From Chloranthus sessilifolius (Eukaryota; Streptophyta; Magnoliopsida; Chloranthales; Chloranthaceae), in assembly GCA_021018995.1 (NCBI GenBank), contig CM037597.1:1315299-1379298 (forward strand): 64,000 bases of DNA, in the 5' to 3' direction. The notes beneath the pieces are model-generated. The model was not told the DNA's origin and ran no database searches. It saw only the letters and a list, made by a program, of their open reading frames with translations. A program made the position numbers and the translations under genes. Positions 1 through 12,700 of the stretch are shown here, in pieces; positions within the stretch are counted from its first letter, which is position 1, and every line of letters starts with the position of its first letter.

Positions 1-135
1 GATACGTTGCCCCGATACCGCCTCAGAAATGGATAAAACATCCACTAATGACTTGAATTCCGAAATCTCAACGTTTCCGAAAATGATCATAACATCCGCG
101 AATTGAAGATGCGAGATAGCCCGACCGTGGCCTCC

Positions 136-457
136 AAGGATCAAAATCTCGTTTTTTCGATATGTATCGTCCAACCCCAAAACCGATACGTATCGGTTCC
201 GGACGATACTCTCCGATTTTTTCCCCAAAAAAAATAATAAATAAAATAAAAAAAACATCAAAACCAATAATTTGAAATTATCAGACGATAATTTGAAATT
301 ATCGTCTGATACGAACGATACATTGAACAATACGGACGATACGAACGATAACGATAATTTGACTGTTTTTTCAGGGGGGCGATAAAAACCCATTGTATCG
401 TATCGGTGAGGTCCAAAACCGATACGTATCGGTATCGGACGATATTTTGATCCATGG
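136..457. mobile_element. hAT-type MITE 1 inside LINE A
   Basis: A 322-base insert flanked by the 8-base duplication TGGCCTCC (128-135 and 458-465). Its ends are inverted: AAGGATCAAAAT on the left and ATTTTGATCCAT on the right. An 8-base target duplication points to the hAT superfamily. The interior is rich in short palindromes such as CCGATACGTATCGG near 180-195 and 418-432. It has no coding capacity. Another element with the same ends lies at 18700-18863. Confidence 0.75.
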
Positions 458-1649
458 TGGCCTCCCACCTGAATTCCTGATATCAGGTTTAGACGACGAG
501 CTTGCAGTAACAGGCCGGATAAAGCTTCACCCACGATGTTGAACAGGAAAGGATAAAGCAGGTCCCCTTGGCGAATACCTCTCGAGCTTTTAAAATACTC
601 CGCCTGAGTGCCATTGATCAAAACAGAGAACCAGGCCGAAGAATAGCAACCCCTCATCCAGTTCCTCCAACTAGTGCCAAACCCCAACCTGGCGAGCATA
701 TAATCAAGACAATCCCAACTGATCCGGTTGTAGCCTTTCTCCATATCAACTTTCCACAGGGCAGCTGGTCGGCGCTCATAATGCGCCGAATGGATGGTTT
801 CCTGGGCCACCGCAACCAGATTCACAAGTTGTCTACCCGCTACGAAGGCTCCCTGATTATCCGAAATAATCCGACTCATGACCGGTTTAAGTCTATTGGC
901 AAGGACTTTAGATATAATCTTGTATAAGCAATTTGTAAGGCAAATAGGCTGGAAGTCTGCAATATCCACCGCCCCCTCCCTCTTAGGAATGATCGTGATA
1001 AAAGTAGAATTTAGACTCCTCCCAATGCAGCCGGATGTGTGAAACTCGTGCAAAACTTCCATCAGATCTGCCTTAATGGTAGCCCAAAAGAATCTAAAGA
1101 ATTCCATGGTAAAGTCATCGGGTCCGGGAGCTTTGTTATTGGCCCCGACACTAATCACCCTCCACACCTCGTCCTCGCAGAAAAGAAGTTCCAGGCACAG
1201 CCGCTCTTCCTCATCTATAGAGTGGAACTGAATACCGTCCAACTGAGGTCGGCTCCACCCCTCGTCGGTATACATCTTCTTGTAGAACTCCACAATGTGC
1301 TGACGGATATGTTCCTTCTCCGAGTAGGTCACACCCTCAACAACAACCTTGCCCATGTAATTATTCTTATTTCGCGCATTAGCGGCCGCATGGAAGTACT
1401 TTGTGTTCGCATCACCCTCTTTGAGCCATCAAACCTTGGCCTTCTGTCTCCATTTGATCTCCTTAGCCAGGAATACAGTATTAAACTCAATCTTCCTCCT
1501 GTATCGTTCCTCTCTTTCCTCCTCCGTCAAATTCCGCGACTCCTCTAAATCGTCAAACTATTTAAATCGCAGCAACAAAGCTTCCTGCTTCTCATGAACC
1601 ATTCTGAAAACCGCCCTGTTCCACTGTTTACACTTCTGTTTAACCCGTC

Positions 1650-2486
1650 TTAGTTTGGATACAAATCTGTACTCAGCCGTTCCCTGCGATATCGGTTCAC
1701 CCCACCAACCGGAACCAGCTTCTGAAAATCTTTGTCTAGCAGCCACATGTTCTCGAAATGAAACGGAATCGGCCCACCCCCGCGTGCTTCATAGGTGAGA
1801 ATGAGAGGACAATGGTCTAACACAGTCCGGGCCAAACATTCCAGCCTAGCCTCCGAAAAGATATCCATCCACTCAGCAATACATAAAAATCTGTCGAGCC
1901 TACTCATCGAAGGATTGGATTGGAGATTCGACCACGTAAAGAGGGCCCCGGTTAACGGCACATCCAGCAATTCCCACTCTAAAATGAACGTATTGAAGTC
2001 CCGCATAACACTCAAGTCTGGCGGTCCCCCTTTTTTCTCGTTAGACCATCTTATTGCATTAAAGTCTCCTCCCAGGCAAAAAGGGAAGTCCCATTTGGCT
2101 GCAAGTGCCGCTAATTCCAACCAGAAATCCTCTTGTTCCCTATCATCAGTTGGACCGTATATGCCGGCAAACATCCATGTCTTTCCAGATTCTTTACTCC
2201 GGAGCACCACAAAAGCCGAGTAACTACCCCGCTCCTCAACCACTTTGTCAAAGAGCTGACTGTTCCATGCTATCAGAATGCCCCTTGAAGAACCATCAGA
2301 ATCCACCCCCAGCCACTCCCACTGCTTTCCACCAAGCACTAAGACCACTTTTCTTTCATCACAGCAGCCCCACTTCGTTTCCTGTAAAGTGACGACAGTA
2401 GGTTTGACTGATTCGATGATCCGTCTAAACCCAGTCTGTTTGCTCCTATCGCATATCCCTCGCACGTTCCAAGAAAGCATCTTCAT
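1650..2486 (-). pseudogene. LINE A ORF2, APE endonuclease part
   Basis: About 280 residues of ORF2 encode the endonuclease that nicks target DNA. The metal-site glutamate is in LQETKWG and the DxN motif in GGDFNAIRW. The terminal SDH motif reads LDH, a mutated serine. The frame breaks soon after [13 protein letters not shown], so the endonuclease and RT are no longer in one ORF. Confidence 0.85.
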
Positions 2487-2975
2487 AATCACACAATAGA
2501 CCCCCGCCCCGAGCATAGCTAGCAGGAGTTAAACCCCTCTTCGCTCCCTCCCATTCGACATTCCCCACTATAATCTTGCTAATTCCCGGGCCCCTCCCCT
2601 ACGCCTCGACTTTGACCCGTTTCGGCTGACTAGGATGGATCGTAACACCTTCCGAAGCTCTTCATCGGACCCCCTAAAAGACATCCCGAGATCGTGTCCG
2701 ACTCGGATTAGTCGGTCGATATTGGAAGCCAAGCATAATTCCTCCTCATTCCCATCCCTCCTATTTCGTACCGAAACATCGTCATACGAGAGCTGAGAGT
2801 CACATTTTGTTTGCTAAATGATTTCCCTGGCTTGAGATGTCTCAGTAGTTTCCGAGTCCCATCTACTATGTGCCAGCCCAAACCCAGAGCCAATATTCGT
2901 CATACCCTCTCTTCAGTCAACAAGACCTAGGCTTTAAAACCAATAGATCTGGGCCCAAACACACAGAAACCGTAG

Positions 2976-3211
2976 AGCCCGTAGATCCATCCGCCAAGTT
3001 CATACTCATTGCTTTTAAATTACAAATATTTCAACATTCCCTTCTATTGTTTAACCCAACCAATAACATTTTAACATTTTTTATAAAGCCCGTAGATCCA
3101 TCCGCTAAGTTAATACTCATTGCTTTTAAATAATACTCATTGCTTTTAAATTACAAATATTTCAACATTCCCTTCTATTGTTTAACCCAACCAATAGCAT
3201 TTTAACATTTT
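2976..3211. repeat. Tandem duplication, about 111-base unit
   Basis: The segment starting AGCCCGTAGATCCATCCGCC is repeated almost exactly from 3087. The second copy has a nested 20-base repeat (TAATACTCATTGCTTTTAAA twice). It looks recent, because only a few substitutions separate the copies. Confidence 0.85.
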
Positions 3212-3402
3212 TTATTACTTTAATTACCGTTGAATCTTTCATTGTCATTTTTTAGCATTTTAACAATCTCAAAAAGTTTCAAAAATAGGTTCATTGAATA
3301 AGTCTCGTCAAATAGATCAAAATTGACAGATCATTTGCAAAAAATGGAACTGTAACGAGTCTGAAATCGCTATTTTAAGTTAGGGTCATTTAATATGAAA
3401 AA

Positions 3403-3406
<4 letters not shown>

Positions 3407-3436
<30 letters not shown>
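3407..3436. repeat. (TG)n microsatellite
   Basis: About 14 uninterrupted TG dinucleotides, directly abutting the left end of the MITE at 3437. Confidence 0.9.
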
Positions 3437-3438
<2 letters not shown>

Positions 3439-3848
3439 GGGGTACCTTTAAACGTGCCATATCCCAGACCCCTTGAAAACCATTGAATCCTTCGAATCAT
3501 ATGACAGAGATAGTTTTTCACCCATATATTTCACTCAATAGATCTTGAGATCATGGCGCACCTATCAAACAGTTGGTTTGTGATTCAACATGTCACAAAT
3601 CCAAAAAAATGGCGATAACATTTGAGTGTGATGTGTCATATGATTCAAGGGCATTTTTAGGGGGTTTGTGACATAGGGAATAAAGAATTGACCATTCGAT
3701 AGGTGGGTCATGATCTGAAGATCTATTTTGTGAAAGATAGGTATAAAAAGGGATCTTCATCATCTCATTTGAAGGAATCAATGGTTTTCAAGGGGTCTGG
3801 GACGTGGGCGCTTTTGGAGAACGCATGAGCGCGTTTAGGGGTACCCTA
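3437..3848. mobile_element. MITE with long terminal inverted repeats
   Basis: The left end (TAGGGGTACC...CCAGACCCCTTGAAAACCATTGA) matches the inverted right end (TCAATGGTTTTCAAGGGGTCTGG...GGGGTACCCTA). Arms are about 70 bases with small gaps. TA flanks both ends, as expected of Tc1/mariner- or PIF-type insertion, but superfamily assignment is tentative. It is non-coding. A related right half lies at about 7840-7962. Confidence 0.65.
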
Positions 3849-4190
3849 TATATAAAGGATTTGGTCTGGTCCAGACAAAGTTGGACCAAAGAATCTACTG
3901 GGTTAATACATATGGCCGACCTGGCCCAGTGAGGCTAGTGACCCGACCAATGACCTGCACCGACCCGGTCGAGACCCAATCCATGACCCATTAAAAGAAA
4001 AGAGTTGAACTCGCAACATGTTGGGTAAAAAGTAATGCAACAATAGTCACTTAACCAACTAAACAATTAGATAGATTCAATGATATTGTACATTAAAAAT
4101 TATATTAAACAACTGAGCCTAATTTGAGGGCCCCCAAATTTTTGGGGGCCCGAGGCGGCCGCCACTTGGGCCTTGGCCCAGGGCCAGCCC
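3849..4190. other. Non-coding; GC-rich hairpin at 4131-4155
   Basis: Nothing coding is visible. The stretch GGGCCCCCAAATTTTTGGGGGCCC near 4131-4154 is almost perfectly self-complementary. It is followed by CCAGGGCCAGCCCTA, resembling the end of a plant hAT-like element, but I could not find the other end. Confidence 0.4.
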
Positions 4191-4194
4191 TACC

Positions 4195-4775
4195 ACTAGG
4201 ATTCCTTACTAGGCCGTAAAGCATGACCAACAACTGCTGGAACGGGGCCACCTCCTCGTCTCTAAGCAGTCTTCTGGTGAAGAGGTTCCAAGCAGCCCCC
4301 TCTACGTCGCCCGCAAAAAGGCCGCAATGTTGAAGATTTCAGGAAATGACTCTTTAAGCGGCCTGATCTCGACCCAAGAATCCTCCCAAAACTTGACGCG
4401 GAGACCATTGCCTCAACTGAAGTGCATCCCCCGGGAAAAACAAGGCCAGGTCCTGCAAATGGCCCTCCGCCAACCCGAGACGGAGTTGTTTATGCCAACG
4501 TTGATGCCCCAATTGCCTTCTAAAGTCCTGTACTTCTCCACCAACACGAACACCCACAAACTCTCTCTTTCCCTATCTGAACCGGCACACCAAAACCATT
4601 TCCCCAACAAGGCAATGTTGACCCAATGTAAGCTACGGATGCCCAGACCACCGCATCTCACGGGAAGTTGACAAATATCCCATCTAACAAGGTGGTACTT
4701 CTTGTCGCCCCCCGATCCCTCCCAAAGAAAATTCCTTTGAATTTGCTCAAGCCGATGCACAACCGCCATGAATGG
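4195..4775 (-). mobile_element. L1 fragment, region after RT
   Basis: Minus-strand coding remnants: [54 protein letters not shown] and LVEKYRTLEGNWGI. These match the same region of the L1 copies at 31981-38187 and 45168-51622. Both ends are truncated, with no EN or RT core. Confidence 0.85.
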
Positions 4776-4799
4776 GGTGAAATTTACCCAGACTCATTT

Positions 4800-6510
4800 A
4801 CAAGGTGCCACTGGCACGTAAGCATGTTTGGATGGCTAAATACAAGTCAAATAGTCGTTTCAATTGTCTTTCCACCTTTGAATGAGATATGTTCTCCACA
4901 TACCTGAACTTGTCCCTACCACTAGCGCCCCGAAATCCACATATATAGACTTGATGGTGTTTGATTAGTCATATTAAAGATAACATAAATACTTACAGTA
5001 CAACTGAAAGCAAAAGTATTTCTTACAATTATTGCCTTAATTCAAACTTTTTCCTTTTGTTTGATATTTCGATCTTCCTTTGATACTCTGTTTTGTTAAA
5101 AAATATTTGGTGAGTGTGTGGACGACAATCCAACAAGCTAAATTCATTGTAGTCTAATGCAGATAAAACATGTAGTGGAAAATCTTGGATACTAAAAGCA
5201 AATATGAATCAAATTTGAAAACCATATGCTGAAAACAGATAAAAACTCGTATAAGTTAGCTTACAAAATAATTTTCAGAAATCTCTTTTACAACTTACGG
5301 AAAAACTGAATCAATATCAGAAATTAAACTTCAAAAATCCTTGTATTTTAAACTAATTATATTTAATTAATCGAACCGACTTACAACGATAGGGTTACCA
5401 CATAGGACGTAAAGCAACCGAGTAGCTGGGGAATGAATACCAAGCGCTCAACATAAGCAGATTAGCAGATAACAGAATCAGATTAACTGATAATAAAATC
5501 AGATTAATTGATAACAGATAACAAAGCTGACCAGCAGGTTTGATTTTCCTTATCAAACTGATATTCCAGATAAGAATATCGTAAAAATAATTACATAGTA
5601 CTATGGACAGTCTTTCCAATGTGGGACTAAAATCGAGTCACCTTAGGGTGTCCTACACTCCTACCCCCATCATGAGGCAATTATGCCAAGTAAATTCATA
5701 TATTAATATCAAACTTTTGAATTTCGTAAATTCATATATCAAAAACCTTTAAAGATCAGAACTCAGATGCAGATATCATATGTCAGATGCAACTACAAAT
5801 CTCATTTATCAGATCACATTACAAATCAAAAGCCAGATACGGATATAGATACTGATAAGATGTCAAAACTTTTAAATATTCGAAACCCATATTAAATAAT
5901 ATACTGATCTGATAATATCAAATAATAAACCTTTCAATTATTGGATATTAGAAACAAGTGCTGAATAAAAAACTTTTCAAAATAAATCCCTTTTGCAAAT
6001 GATGAATAAAAACCTTTCAAAATAAATCCTTTTATGTAGATGCAGAATTTTTAAAAAGCATGATCAACTAGCCTAAGCATGATTAATTAGGCTAAGCATG
6101 ATTAACTAGACTAACTATGACTAACTATGTTAAAGATGATTGATAGACAACACGAAATTTAACTTGCCTATCTAACTCGGACTAAGCCTGAGCTAGACCA
6201 GACCATGCCTGACCAAGCCGAACCACGCCGCACCGAGCATGATCTGAGCCGGTTCTCCTCTTCTTCTTTCTCTCTCATCGAATAGGGAGTGGGATGGATA
6301 GAACTTCATCCACACCCCTATTTATAGAGCCCCAAAGGGATCCCCTTTATTATTTTAGTATTATTTTCACCTCCTCATATTATTTAATAAATTTTCCAAC
6401 CTCCTTAATTATTTTAATATTATTTTTCTCCTTCTCATCTTATTTTAATATTAGTTTCACCTTTAAAATTTAAATAGTTTAATATTATCATCCACCTCCT
6501 CAAGGTTTTA
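4800..6510. other. Non-coding AT-rich stretch with short diverged repeats
   Basis: No gene is seen. At 5455-5530 a motif close to CAGATTAACTGATAACAGAAT recurs about four times, and at 5750-5860 CAGATGCAGATATCA-like motifs recur. Between 6060 and 6125 a 20-base ACTAGCCTAAGCATGATT-like unit recurs about three times. I see no boundaries of a larger element. Confidence 0.5.
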
Positions 6511-6536
6511 AACATCATTACCTCTTCAAATATTTT

Positions 6537-6730
6537 TATTTTTTTATCAGTAAAAAGTCATATATTGAAACACAGCAAGGCGCTGAGAACCTAATATAAT
6601 CAGAAAAACTGATAAAAGAAACCCGCAAGGGCGATAAAGAGAAAGAGGAGAAAAGCAAAAAGGAGAGAAGTAAAAATGCAGGCACTATAGAAAGGGGAGC
6701 AAAGGCGCAGCCACAAAACAGCAGGAGACC
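6537..6730 (-). mobile_element. Severely 5'-truncated L1 (3' UTR only)
   Basis: A 194-base insertion flanked by a 17-base target duplication, ACCTCTTCAAATATTTT (6520-6536 and 6731-6747). On the minus strand it ends CAGCGCCTTGCTGTGTTTC...CTGATAAAAAAA, the same 3' end motif as the longer L1 copies in this window. Confidence 0.85.
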
Positions 6731-6910
6731 ACCTCTTCAAATATTTTATTACTATTTTTCTTCCAAGCTTGCTTTTAAGATAAAATTACATTTTACCCTT
6801 ATCTTTATCCTCATCGTTTAGGATGAATTTACCATGTTGTCCTTATCTATTTTGAAAATACCAATGATGCCAGTTTTTGTCATTGTCTTTATGTACTTCC
6901 TTTTTTTACC

Positions 6911-7240
6911 ATGCTCCTTGACCACCTCCAAGGACTAAGTCTTGTATCACCTCTTTGGCAGTGCCCCTTGACCACCTTCAAGGGCTATGTTCGACAGTAC
7001 CTCTTTGATAGCGCCCCTGGACCACCTCTAAGAGTAAAAATGTTGCATCGCCTCCTTGATTGTGCCCCTTGGCCAACTCAAGGGCCAAGTGCTAAATCAC
7101 CTTCTTGATTATGCTGCATCACCTCTTTGATTGTGCCAATTGGCTATCTCAAGGGCCAAGTGTTGCATCACCTTTATTTTGCTACATCAACTCCTTGGCT
7201 GTGCCCCTGGCCAACAGCCAACCTCCTTGATTGTACCTAG
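6911..7240. repeat. Degenerate tandem repeat, about 50-base unit
   Basis: About six copies of a unit like TGCCCCTTGACCACCTTCAAGGGCTAAGT...CATCACCTCTTTGAT. Later copies are shortened. The core CCTTGACCACCTCCAAGG has partial dyad symmetry. Confidence 0.7.
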
Positions 7241-7839
7241 AGTTAAGCTTTGGGTGCATCAACTCTTATTAAATGATCTTTTTGAGCTTGATCTTTTTTA
7301 TAATTGACCATTTCATCCTTTCAATGAAATTACCACTCTCCCCTATCTTTTCCAAAATAACGACTATCCCTGAACCAAAATTATCATTTTTCTCCCATCT
7401 TTCTCCAAAATAACTATTATGTCCTTGAACCAAAATTACAATTTTACCTTTCACATTTTAGAGAATGACCCTTCGCATATTCTCAACCGCACAACTGCTC
7501 ACTTAAGAATTTTGGTTATTACACTTTTGAAGGGGCATGTGTTGGACGGAAGAATAATAAACCAATAAATTTAAGAATGTTACATCCAAAAAAAAACCTT
7601 CACTGGGAATGAAGATGTCTTGCGACTGATGAAACTTGTGTTTGCAGAAGATTTTTTTTCACCGATAAAAGGCAAGAAAATAAATCCAATATTCTAACGA
7701 CTTCAAATCCAATCACTATTTTATTGGATGGTACCCCAAATGAACCATGACCAATAAATTTTACCACTTTCAAAAATTTTACAGGAACATAAAAATATTA
7801 AGGGAAATCATGAATGCATCATTGACCTCAAGATCCTTT

Positions 7840-7955
7840 GTGTGGAAGATCTGGGTGAAACACAATCTCCATCATCTGATCCAATGCTATCAATGGTTTT
7901 TAAGGGGTTCCAACGTAGGCACTTTCAGAGAACGCGTGGGTGCGTTTAGAGCTAC

Positions 7956-8003
<48 letters not shown>
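7840..8003. repeat. Partial MITE copy followed by (TA)n
   Basis: Bases 7880-7958 resemble the right end of the MITE at 3437-3848 (CAATGGTTTTTAAGGGG...GCGTTTAGAGCTACCC). A run of about 21 TA dinucleotides follows at 7960-8001. No matching left half is recognised. Confidence 0.5.
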
Positions 8004-8005
<2 letters not shown>

Positions 8006-8106
8006 CTCGCATCAACGTGCAATTGAGATAAAGATTAAACACTACCACCAGTTTTGCCAGAAATAAACAGTTGGCCAAGACGTTATTTGGAAAAAATATA
8101 AATCAC

Positions 8107-8259
8107 CTGATAAGCTAGAGTAAATGAATTAGTGATTCTCCTTTTTTCTAGTTCTTCCATGATCAAATCCACACATTCCTCCATTTCTGCTTTGTATGGG
8201 TCACCAGCTTCTTCCACATATGCAAGAGGAACTCCATGAGCACTGAAAAATATCACCAC
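8107..8259 (-). CDS. FC2: FC2 exon 8 (residues 321-371, metal-site His)
   Basis: The exon has 51 codons between GATGGTAG and CTTATCAG/GTGATT. It contains FFSAHGVP with the invariant His328 that binds the metal or porphyrin, then [20 protein letters not shown] and [10 protein letters not shown]. The next expected residues (SRVGPVEWLKPY in the family) are not found between 1 and 8100, so intron 8 extends past the left edge. Confidence 0.95.
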
Positions 8260-9741
8260 CTACCATCCATTTTCACAAATGAGCTTATGAATAAATGAGT
8301 TCCGGAAAGGACACAGAGAAACCAGTTACCACTGGAGAAATGTAAATATTGATGCAAAGGAGCAAAAGGAAAATTACTAAAGATACATGAAGCGAACACA
8401 CATGGCTGGAACAGCATGCAGTAAGGAGATAACTAAGTAGTATTTCTAAACAAATGCTTTCACATTCACTGCAAAAATATGAACATTGTGATATGACTTA
8501 AAACATGTTTTTGACCTCAAACTCAGCATCCATACTGATGCAATGTATACAGCTATAACATTGACATAAAAGCTAGCCTGCACCTCTACAAAAACCAGGT
8601 GCATCTAGACAATAAAGAACAGGGTCATCAAAATATCATAAAAAGTTGTACCTTCTCAGGGTGATCAAATTTTTTCACCTCCTTTTCAATTAAATTTGCC
8701 ATGGCCTTGATGTATCCTTCACGCTGGTACCATGAAGGTATAACTGTGTGTTGCATATTAACCAAATACTCATCCTCCCTGGAGATCCATTATAAAAACA
8801 ATGTTAAAAATTGAAATTTCTTGTTATTTTGATGTATGATAACGAGATAGCACTGTCTCCTTAGAAATACATCACCTGAATATATTCTCTAAGAGACGAA
8901 GGCTTGAACCACTAGTGGATATGGAGAATTGTGGATAAAGAGGAAGAACAACAAGTTGTGTGATTCCATCCCTTTTAATCTGCGAAGAAAACAAATATCT
9001 GTGAGGGAAGAAATACTAAGTCCTCAACTCCAAACCTTCCATGACATCTTCGACAATACAAAGTGACTGGCATGATGAGAAAGGTTTACTGCCAACTACA
9101 AGTTGAGTTAGATGGATTAATGGTGAGATTTCGGTTAGGGTTTGGAAGAGGAGAAAGAAGGAAAGAGAGAAGAGTGATGGTATCCTCAAACTTTTCTACT
9201 AATTAGAATATATACTTTGTACAATATTCAACGCCTATCGGGACAATAGAAGGAAAAGACCAGTAAAAACTTAAATATGCTACTTGCATTCACTGGAAGA
9301 CCCAAGGAACGAGCGCTGGCCGCTTACGGTATACGCGGGTTTCTGGGCTATCTGGCTGGAAAGAAATTGCAGGATTTTCACTCGCAAAGCTAGGCCGTTT
9401 GCGCTGATCATTAGAGAGATCAGAGACATGTTGATTAACTGGATTGCGTGTAAGATTCCGGGGTACATGAACGGGTCAAACTACTTGCCGAGGGCCTGGG
9501 AGGATGGCTGCGGTTAGGGGTCTACTCTCGCTGTTTTGGGGTCTGGTTTCTCTCTGGCTGCTGGTCCTGGAGGGTGCTGCTCTAGGGGGTAACGTTGTCA
9601 CTGTAAGTTTCTTTTTTGTTTTCTGCTTTTGCCTGAGATTTGGGTAGTATCTTACTACCCGTCTAGGTTCGAGCATTTGTATTTTGTTTTATTTCTCTTT
9701 CTAATATATTTTGTTACCGTCTCAAAAAAAAATGCTTATCG

Positions 9742-9783
<42 letters not shown>

Positions 9784-12700
9784 TACTCACACATACCCAA
9801 TGATAACTAGTCCCGGCTAATCACATTTATTCTAACACTCCCCCTCAAGTTGGTGCATAGAAGTCAATCATGCTTAACTTCGCATAAATGTCTTTCAACC
9901 CGACTCTTCCAACAGCCGCTGTGAGGATATCAACCAACTAATTCTTTGAAGCAAACTGTGGCAGACAAAACTCCTGAGACTCTACCTTTTCACTAATAAA
10001 ATGATAATCAAACTCTATGTGCTTGGTCCTCTCATGAAAGACTGAGTTCTCGACAATGTAAAGAGTTGCCTTGTTTCCACCATACATGTTCCTTGAGACA
10101 TAACCATATTGACGGGGACGCCACATACATGGACATCGGATTTGGACCACATCGTTTTTATCGGCGTCGGAAAAAGCGTAGAGGAAGCCCGAGTACCGTA
10201 GCCTCAGAGGAGAAACAGACACAAACCACTAGGAGGACAACACGCAGGCCCTCGCGCGAGCGAGCACTTACAGTCGCGCAAGCGATGATAATCCTCGCGC
10301 GAGCGAGCTACGGCACGACTTCAGACGGATATTTATGCGAAATTTCCTTTTTTGTGTTTTATTAGTATTAAAACTCTTTTATTTCGAACTTAATTGTTGG
10401 TGGCCTATATATAGAGGCTTGTAAAGACTTTTAGTTAGTTGATTGATTATTTGAATGCTTTTATGCTTGAGTAATCTTTGCCTGAGATGGATTTGGTGCG
10501 AGGCCAAGGGAGTGATTCCCAAAGTCATTGTTATCTCCTCTATTCTATTTGCTATTCTCGATCTGTGATTGCTTTCTAAAACCTTAGCCTAATTGTTTCC
10601 TTGTTTTCGCAAAACCCTAAACCCTTTGGAAACCCGAATTCAAGCATAGCCAATACCCGTTCCAAACCATAAACCGATCCGAAAACCATAAGCCTATTGC
10701 CAACCACAAATCCCATTCACAACTCAATTTGGAATCCGTGAATTTACCGCGAACTGAAGACGAGCGCCTAAACCTAGAAAAGCTAGAGTCCTATCTCTAG
10801 GCCGATCTCGCCTCGACTCTAAAAGTACTTGCGTATCGGGTTGGACCCTACTTGGATAGCGTGTGATCTACCCATCAAAATTTCTGCAAAACCCTAAAGG
10901 TATCAAAGATAATTTTGCGATTAAACTTGATTTAATTTCATTAATTTCGGCAAAATTTGCATAAAATCATATTCCACATTTTAGTGTCGTTGTCCCGCGT
11001 CAGTTTTGGTATCAGAGCCCTAGGTTTTCTAGGTTAGGGCATCTTTGCTTGTCATATTTATTTTATTGCATTGTTTCCTTTTTGTGAGTCCATATTGCAT
11101 TCCATATTAGAACCCTAATAGACTTTGTGATCACCATGGCTTCGGATGAGGTTCTTAATACTCTTAGAGCTATGCGAGAGGAATTGGGTGCGATTAATAC
11201 ACGTCTGAGTACCATAGAGCAAGCCCAAACATCCCTAGGAGTTGGTAATGATAGATTATGAGATCGAATCAACCAATTGGAAGCGATGGGTGGGCTGAAA
11301 TTTCAGCACCAAGAGCGTGAGTGTCCTCACTTTGAACGTAATGGTCGCCAAGACAACCGGAACCGTAGGGATCATCGTAGAGATGACTATGACCCCGAAG
11401 TTCAACTCCTTAAGAACGTCCAAGTTGAGATTCCGACTTTCGATGGAAGAATGAACCCTACAGTCTTCCTCGATTGGCTTTCTGACATTGACCAACACTT
11501 TGATTGGTATGCCATGAATGACGACCATTACGTTAGACTCGCTAAGATGAAATTGGTTGGTCAAGCTCTGCTTTTCTGGCTCAATGTCGAGCACATCAGG
11601 GTAAATGCGGGTTGTCCTCCCATTACCCGTTGGGACGATATGAAGGAACGACTTACTGAGAAGTATGTTCCTTTATCATACCACCAACGCCTCGATCAGT
11701 GACAAAATGTACGCCAAGGTGGTATGCCCCTGACCGATTACATTGCCAAATTCGAAGAGTTCATGATGAGGGCAAAAGTATCGGAAGACCCTTAAATCAC
11801 TCTCTAGATTCTGCATCGAATTGCAACTTGATTTGCAAAAAGAGTTGATTTCCCACCCCGTAGAAACTCTTGAAAGATGTTATGCTGTTGTGCAAGATCT
11901 TGAACGGTACTTGAAAACTACGGTGGTGAAAAGGACCAAGTCACAATATAGCGATCAACGATCCGGTGAGGGATGATTTAATCCTCCTCCCAAACCTACA
12001 CAATCCGCCCCTACCAATTCGAGGTTTGAAAGGGGAAAAGGTGTAGTCGGAGAATCCTCAAGGGTTAATTCTCAAGTAAAGTGTTATAAATGTCATGGGA
12101 AGGGACACTTTGCCGCCCAATGCCCTACGAAAGAACCCCAAAGGACTCTCTTCATTGAGGGAGAGGAGGATGATGATGAAGTAGTGGTTGAAGAGGAAGT
12201 AATTGAACCGGTTAACACACCTAGTGATGAGGAGGGTGATGCTATTGGTCATGCTTTAGTTGTGAGGTGTGCCCTTGCGCAGCCTCAACGGGATGAAAAG
12301 GATGACTGGCAAAGGGAGAACATCTTCCACACCTTTGTCAGATTTAGTGAAAAGAATTACATCGTGGATAGCGGTAGCTGTACTAACGTAATATCAACTC
12401 ATGCAGTACGCCGCTTAAGGCTTACACCCGAAGCCCACCCGAGACCTTATAAGGTCGCATGGGTCAATTCTTCATCCATTCTCGTGTCGAAAAGGTGTCG
12501 TGTACCGATTCAGTTAGGTTCTTATTTGGACACCTTATGGTGTGATGTGATGCTAATGGATGTGGGCCATATCATTTTGGGAAGGTCGTGGCTCTACGAC
12601 ATGGACGTGACTGTTTCAGGTCGATCAAACATATGCACGTTCATGCATAAGGGCAAAAAGATTACTTTACACCTTTTGCCTCCCAAAACACCATCGAAAA

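Larger units (their letters stand above)
1..2900 (-). mobile_element. L1-type LINE A (ORF1 end, EN, RT; runs off left edge)
   Basis: Minus-strand L1. Above 2490 is the end of ORF1 ([21 protein letters not shown]). ORF2 begins at ATG 2486 with [11 protein letters not shown] and an APE endonuclease: [30 protein letters not shown] and a degenerate DH site. It stays open to about 1650. Reverse transcriptase follows in broken frames ([17 protein letters not shown] near 1130; SHLQFAD near 110-70), reaching the window edge. The element is split by an hAT MITE at 136-457. Several frameshifts and stops make it inactive. Confidence 0.9.

Noticed and set aside
7890..8078. Open frames made of repeated Ile-Tyr
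   Set aside because: They are translation of a (TA)n microsatellite; the same applies near 9750 and 41165.
1..8100. Missing C-terminal exons of FC2
   Set aside because: I looked for the expected SRVGPVEWL and SFVSEHIETLEEID coding blocks on the minus strand and found none, so they are taken to lie off the window.
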